Positions 6,552 to 9,045 of a stretch of DNA of 9,045 bases are shown here, piece after piece. The notes beneath the pieces were generated by a model that saw nothing but the letters and a program-made list of their open reading frames with translations, had not been told where the DNA came from and made no database searches. The position numbers were made by a program, and so were the translations under genes. The DNA is from JAZRGE01 sp045644025. GTDB taxonomy: Bacteria; Bacillota; Clostridia; Oscillospirales; Acutalibacteraceae. Location of the stretch: positions 1 to 9,045 of the forward strand of contig JAZRGE010000081.1 of NCBI GenBank assembly GCA_045644025.1. Direction: 5' to 3'. Numbering within the stretch: position 1 is the stretch's first letter; every line of letters begins with the position of its first letter.

Positions 6552-6592
6552 GTTTCACAGAATACCATTGTTGTTGTGAAACAGTTTCACAA
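6552..6592. promoter_or_regulatory. Three GTTTCACA half-sites spanning the leader and ribosome binding site of xer
   Basis: GTTTCACA occurs at 6552-6559 and 6584-6591, and its reverse complement TGTGAAAC at 6575-6582. The last two form a 19-base palindrome, TTGTGAAAC, A, GTTTCACAA (6574-6592), whose right end overlaps the first two bases of the AAAGGAGG ribosome binding site; the first half-site sits at the expected transcription start. As DNA this looks like an operator. As RNA, the middle arm can pair with either the first or the third arm, and only the second choice touches the ribosome binding site. The repeats are certain; the role is inference. Confidence 0.6.
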
Positions 6593-6605
6593 AGGAGGTT
6601 GTTTC

Positions 6606-7604
6606 ATGAAGCGCGAAATTTTAGAAACCGCACCGCCGATAGTCCGCGATTTTTTAACTTATAGCGAATCTGTGCGCGGAAAATCATCCCTAAGCGTTAG
6701 TGAATATTATACCGACCTTCGCACGTTTTTCCGTTATCTAAAGCAGGTACGCGGATTAGTCTCCTCTTCCCTGCCCTTTGATGAAATTGAAATATCCGAC
6801 GTGGATCTTGATCTTATAAAATCGGTCACATTATCTGATTTGTTTGCTTTTTCTGTTTTTTGCAAGGATGAGCGTGAAAATATGGCTTCAACCCGCGCTC
6901 GTAAAACTTCCACACTTCGCATCTTTTTTTCCTATCTCACCACCCAAGCCAGGCTGATAGACGTTAATCCTGCAGATAGATTTGAAATGCCCAAAACAAA
7001 GCCTTCGCTTCCTAAATTCCTTTCTCTTGAAGAGAGCCTCAATCTGCTTAAATCAATCGATGGTTCATATAAAGAACGTGATTATTGCATTATCACCCTG
7101 TTTCTTAATTGCGGAATGCGCTTATCGGAGCTTTGCAATATTAAGCTCTCGGATATAAAAGAAGATTCCTTAAAAATCCTTGGTAAGGGCAACAAGGAAA
7201 GAATGGTCTACCTAAATGATGCCTGCCTTGCCGCTATTTCCGATTATATGAAGGTTCGCCCCGTGGATAATGTTAAGGCGCAATATAAAAACCATTTGTT
7301 CATAAGCCGTCTCGGAAATAAAATCAGCCCTAAAACCGTTCAGCATTTAGTGAACGTTTATCTGGAAAAAGCCGGCCTTGCCGATCAGGGTCTTTCGGCA
7401 CATAAACTTCGCCACACCGCCGCCACGCTTATGTATCAGCACGGAGATGTGGATATCAGAGTGCTTAAAGATATCCTTGGCCACTCAAATCTGGGCACCA
7501 CACAGATATACACTCACGTATCGGATCAGCAAGCAAAAGCCGCTATTGCGGCAAATCCCCTTGCGAACGTGAGCAATCATAAAAAATATAGCGAAAAAAA
7601 GTAA
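6606..7604 (+). CDS. xerC: Xer-type tyrosine site-specific recombinase
   Basis: A 332-residue tyrosine recombinase. The N-terminal SAM-like core-binding domain (about 10-115) is followed by the catalytic domain with every active-site residue: R172 (NCGMRLSEL), K194 (GKGNKER), H266 and R269 (HKLRH), H293 (LGHSNLGTTQ) and the nucleophile Y302 (IYTHV). This matches XerC/XerD, which resolve chromosome dimers at dif with FtsK; ordinary XerC and XerD are about 300 residues, and this somewhat longer form, with an insert between 45 and 75, resembles clostridial Xer proteins as I recall them. The ATG at 6606 has a full AAAGGAGG seven bases upstream; the longer frame from a GTG at 6576 would run through the palindrome and is rejected. 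It has its own promoter and no phage or transposon genes nearby, so a chromosomal role is more likely than an element integrase. XerC versus XerD cannot be settled here. Confidence 0.92.
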   Translation: MKREILETAPPIVRDFLTYSESVRGKSSLSVSEYYTDLRTFFRYLKQVRGLVSSSLPFDEIEISDVDLDLIKSVTLSDLFAFSVFCKDERENMASTRARKTSTLRIFFSYLTTQARLIDVNPADRFEMPKTKPSLPKFLSLEESLNLLKSIDGSYKERDYCIITLFLNCGMRLSELCNIKLSDIKEDSLKILGKGNKERMVYLNDACLAAISDYMKVRPVDNVKAQYKNHLFISRLGNKISPKTVQHLVNVYLEKAGLADQGLSAHKLRHTAATLMYQHGDVDIRVLKDILGHSNLGTTQIYTHVSDQQAKAAIAANPLANVSNHKKYSEKK

Positions 7605-7623
7605 AATATTTGCAATTCTTTTA

Positions 7624-7652
7624 TTGACACCGAGCATTTTTGGTGATACAAT
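7624..7652 (+). promoter_or_regulatory. Promoter of the tRNA-Pro gene
   Basis: TTGACA (7624-7629), a 17-base spacer and TACAAT (7647-7652) match 11 of 12 consensus bases. The tRNA begins 16 bases after the -10 box, so the leader is only about 10 bases. The site starts 20 bases after the recombinase stop codon, with no terminator visible between. Confidence 0.85.
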
Positions 7653-7668
7653 ACTAATCGTTGCAAAT

Positions 7669-7746
7669 CCGGGTGTGGCTCAGTTTGGCTAGAGCGCTTG
7701 ACTGGGGGTCAAGAGGCCGCAGGTTCAAGTCCTGTCACTCGGACCA
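7669..7746 (+). tRNA. tRNA-Pro, anticodon GGG
   Basis: A full cloverleaf can be drawn. The acceptor stem CCGGGTG pairs with CACTCGG (one G-U), followed by discriminator A and an encoded CCA. The D stem is GCTC/GAGC, the anticodon stem CTTGA/TCAAG with loop CTGGGGG places GGG at 7704-7706, and the T arm is GCAGG, TTCAAGT, CCTGT. It reads the proline codons CCC and, by wobble, CCU. The gene has its own promoter and terminator, so it is a single-gene transcript. Confidence 0.96.
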
Positions 7747-7752
7747 ACTAAA

Positions 7753-7786
7753 ACGAGTAAGATCAAACGATCTTGCTCGTTTTTTT
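7753..7786 (+). terminator. Rho-independent terminator of tRNA-Pro
   Basis: ACGAGTAAGATC (7753-7764) pairs with GATCTTGCTCGT (7769-7780), twelve pairs with one G-U, around the loop AAAC, then a run of T. It starts six bases after the tRNA CCA end. Confidence 0.93.
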
Positions 7787-7787
7787 A

Positions 7788-7825
7788 TTGTAATTTTTGC
7801 AATAATATGGTATATTTCATATAAC
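7788..7825 (+). promoter_or_regulatory. Candidate promoter region of the glycerate kinase gene
   Basis: Two overlapping sigma-A-like pairs each have a 17-base spacer: TTGTAA (7788-7793) with TATATT (7811-7816), and TTGCAA (7797-7802) with TATAAC (7820-7825). Both have good -10 and poor -35 boxes. Because the tRNA terminator blocks read-through, a promoter is expected here, but which pair is used cannot be decided. Confidence 0.45.
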
Positions 7826-7847
7826 AATATACTTTAAGGTGATTGAT

Positions 7848-8984
7848 ATGAAAGTTGTTGTAGCTATAAATGCGTTTAAGGGCAGCTTATCATCCATGCA
7901 GGCCGGTAACGCTGTTAAAGACGCGATATATCGAATTGATTCAAAAGCAGACGTAATTTTGAAGCCTTTGGCAGATGGCGGCGATGGCACTGTGGATGCT
8001 TTTGCCGAAACAAATTATTCCGAATCGATTGAAATCACCGTGCACGGGCCTTTGATGAAGCCCATTAACGCAAAATATTGCATATTAAAAACGGATAATA
8101 CCGCCGTGATCGAAATGGCTTTAGCATCGGGGTTGGCTCTGCTTTCCGATAGTGATCGAAACCCTTTGGAGACAACGACCTACGGTGTTGGTGAGATGAT
8201 AAAAGATGCCATTAATCGCGGATGCAGGCGGTTTATTATCGGCATTGGCGGAAGTGCCACCAATGATGGCGGCACCGGTATGCTTTCGGCTCTTGGTTTT
8301 GAATTTTTAGATATCAACGGAAGTCCAATTGCATCAGGATCCAAAGGACTCAAAGATCTGCACTCTATTAAAATCGGCAACGTCTTGCCTCAGCTAAAAG
8401 ATTGTGTTTTTAATATCGCGTGCGATGTAAATAACCCGTTGTGCGGAGAAAATGGTTGCAGTGCTGTTTACGGGCCGCAAAAAGGCGCATCGCAGGATAT
8501 GATTAAGGATATGGATTCCTGGCTTGAAAACTATGCAAAGATTGCTAAAACAGTTTCCGAAAAAGCCGATAAAGATTATCCGGGCGCCGGTGCAGCAGGC
8601 GGATTAGGGTTTGCGTTTCTTGCCTTCACAAACGCCGAGCTCAAATCCGGCACACAAATTGTGATAGAAGAAACCGGCATGGAACACGATATAATAGATG
8701 CCGACGTGGTTGTGACGGGCGAAGGCCGCCTTGATTCTCAAACCGTGATGGGAAAGGCTCCTATCGGCATTGCAAAGCTTGCAAAAGAGCACGGCAAAAA
8801 GGTTATTGCTTTTTCCGGCTGTGTGGCCGAAGATGCTGAGATTTGCAACGGGCACGGAATCGATGCCTTCTTCCCTATTATTCGTGGTATCACATCGCTG
8901 GAGGATGCTCTAAACAGCGATAATGCATATAAAAATCTTTCCGCAACAGCCTATCAAGTGTTCAGATTATTAATAAAAGGGTGA
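7848..8984 (+). CDS. glxK: Glycerate kinase (GlxK/GarK family)
   Basis: A 378-residue member of the glycerate kinase family PF02595, which phosphorylates glycerate with ATP; family members mostly give 2-phosphoglycerate, feeding glyoxylate, tartronate or sugar-acid breakdown into glycolysis. Seen motifs are the N-terminal AFKGSLSSMQAGNAV (9-23), PLADGGDGTVDAF (40-52), GIGGSATNDGGTGML (132-146), ACDVNNPLCGENGC (191-204) with YGPQKGA (208-214), GAGAAGGLGFAFLAF (246-260) and TGEGRLDSQTVMGKAP (290-305). The length is typical and the gene appears intact. The ATG at 7848 has AAGGTG six bases upstream; the longer frame from the GTG at 7839 overlaps that site and adds only MID, so it is rejected. No hydroxypyruvate or tartronate reductase gene is visible nearby to define the pathway. 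The next gene begins 5 bases after the stop codon and probably shares the transcript. Confidence 0.95.
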   Translation: MKVVVAINAFKGSLSSMQAGNAVKDAIYRIDSKADVILKPLADGGDGTVDAFAETNYSESIEITVHGPLMKPINAKYCILKTDNTAVIEMALASGLALLSDSDRNPLETTTYGVGEMIKDAINRGCRRFIIGIGGSATNDGGTGMLSALGFEFLDINGSPIASGSKGLKDLHSIKIGNVLPQLKDCVFNIACDVNNPLCGENGCSAVYGPQKGASQDMIKDMDSWLENYAKIAKTVSEKADKDYPGAGAAGGLGFAFLAFTNAELKSGTQIVIEETGMEHDIIDADVVVTGEGRLDSQTVMGKAPIGIAKLAKEHGKKVIAFSGCVAEDAEICNGHGIDAFFPIIRGITSLEDALNSDNAYKNLSATAYQVFRLLIKG

Positions 8985-8989
8985 TCGAA

Positions 8990-9045
8990 ATGGAAAAAAT
9001 TATCAACATTGAAAATCTTAGAAACTTTTGCTATTGCAACAATAA
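8990..9045 (+). CDS. Unrecognised protein, N-terminal part only (cut by window end)
   Basis: ATG at 8990 opens a frame of 18 codons, MEKIINIENLRNFCYCNN, that runs off the window. AAAGGG (8976-8981), overlapping the end of the glycerate kinase gene, gives a ribosome binding site eight bases upstream, and the 5-base gap suggests the same transcript. The peptide is too short to assign to a family; the cysteines and asparagines are not diagnostic. Confidence 0.6.
   Translation, partial: MEKIINIENLRNFCYCNN

Noticed and set aside
6576..6605. Ten extra N-terminal residues for the recombinase from a GTG start
   Set aside because: This stretch contains the palindrome and the AAAGGAGG site that serves the ATG at 6606; the extra residues are not family-like.
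1..9045. A new multi-gene defence or biosynthetic system
   Set aside because: All long genes belong to well-known families with complete motifs; there is no cluster of unknown genes. The unusual signals are regulatory or structural and lie between genes.

Overview
The window looks like part of a moderately AT-rich Gram-positive chromosome, most likely an anaerobe of the class Clostridia. The evidence is AGGAGG-type ribosome binding sites, consensus sigma-A promoters (TTGACA, 17 bases, TATAAT), several rho-independent terminators, a clostridial-style 332-residue Xer recombinase, and an AGCS amino-acid symporter beside a MacB-type permease. This is an inference from gene style; no rRNA or other taxonomic marker is present.

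Layout. Bases 1-290 (minus strand) hold part of an MreB/Mbl-type actin that has lost its N-terminal domain; it ends abruptly next to the first complete gene. Bases 335-3454 are a tight plus-strand pair: mtaB (tRNA methylthiotransferase, radical SAM) and typA/bipA (ribosome-associated GTPase). A terminator follows, and its T-run touches the start codon of the next gene. Bases 3498-6042 are a second pair: a sodium:alanine/glycine (AGCS) symporter and a lone MacB/FtsX-type permease, joined by a hairpin that hides the permease ribosome binding site. Bases 6043-6605 are non-coding and AT-rich. They hold a terminator, a perfect 34-base inverted repeat that fits the 11-6-11 geometry of a Xer/dif site, a leftward terminator with no clear gene, a diverged 84-base-period repeat, and a consensus promoter with three GTTTCACA half-sites. 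Bases 6606-7604 encode a tyrosine recombinase with all catalytic residues. Next come a tRNA-Pro(GGG) with its own promoter and terminator, a glycerate kinase gene (7848-8984), and the first 18 codons of an unrecognised gene cut by the window end.

How the genes relate. Most are housekeeping functions: tRNA modification at A37 (mtaB), ribosome function under stress (typA), amino-acid uptake, chromosome dimer resolution (xer), proline decoding and glycerate phosphorylation. I see no defence island, CRISPR array, biosynthetic cluster or intact mobile element. The most interesting signals lie between genes: the dif-like palindrome about 480 bases upstream of the xer gene, the half-site array at the xer promoter and ribosome binding site, and two places where a hairpin overlaps a translation start (3498 and 4876).
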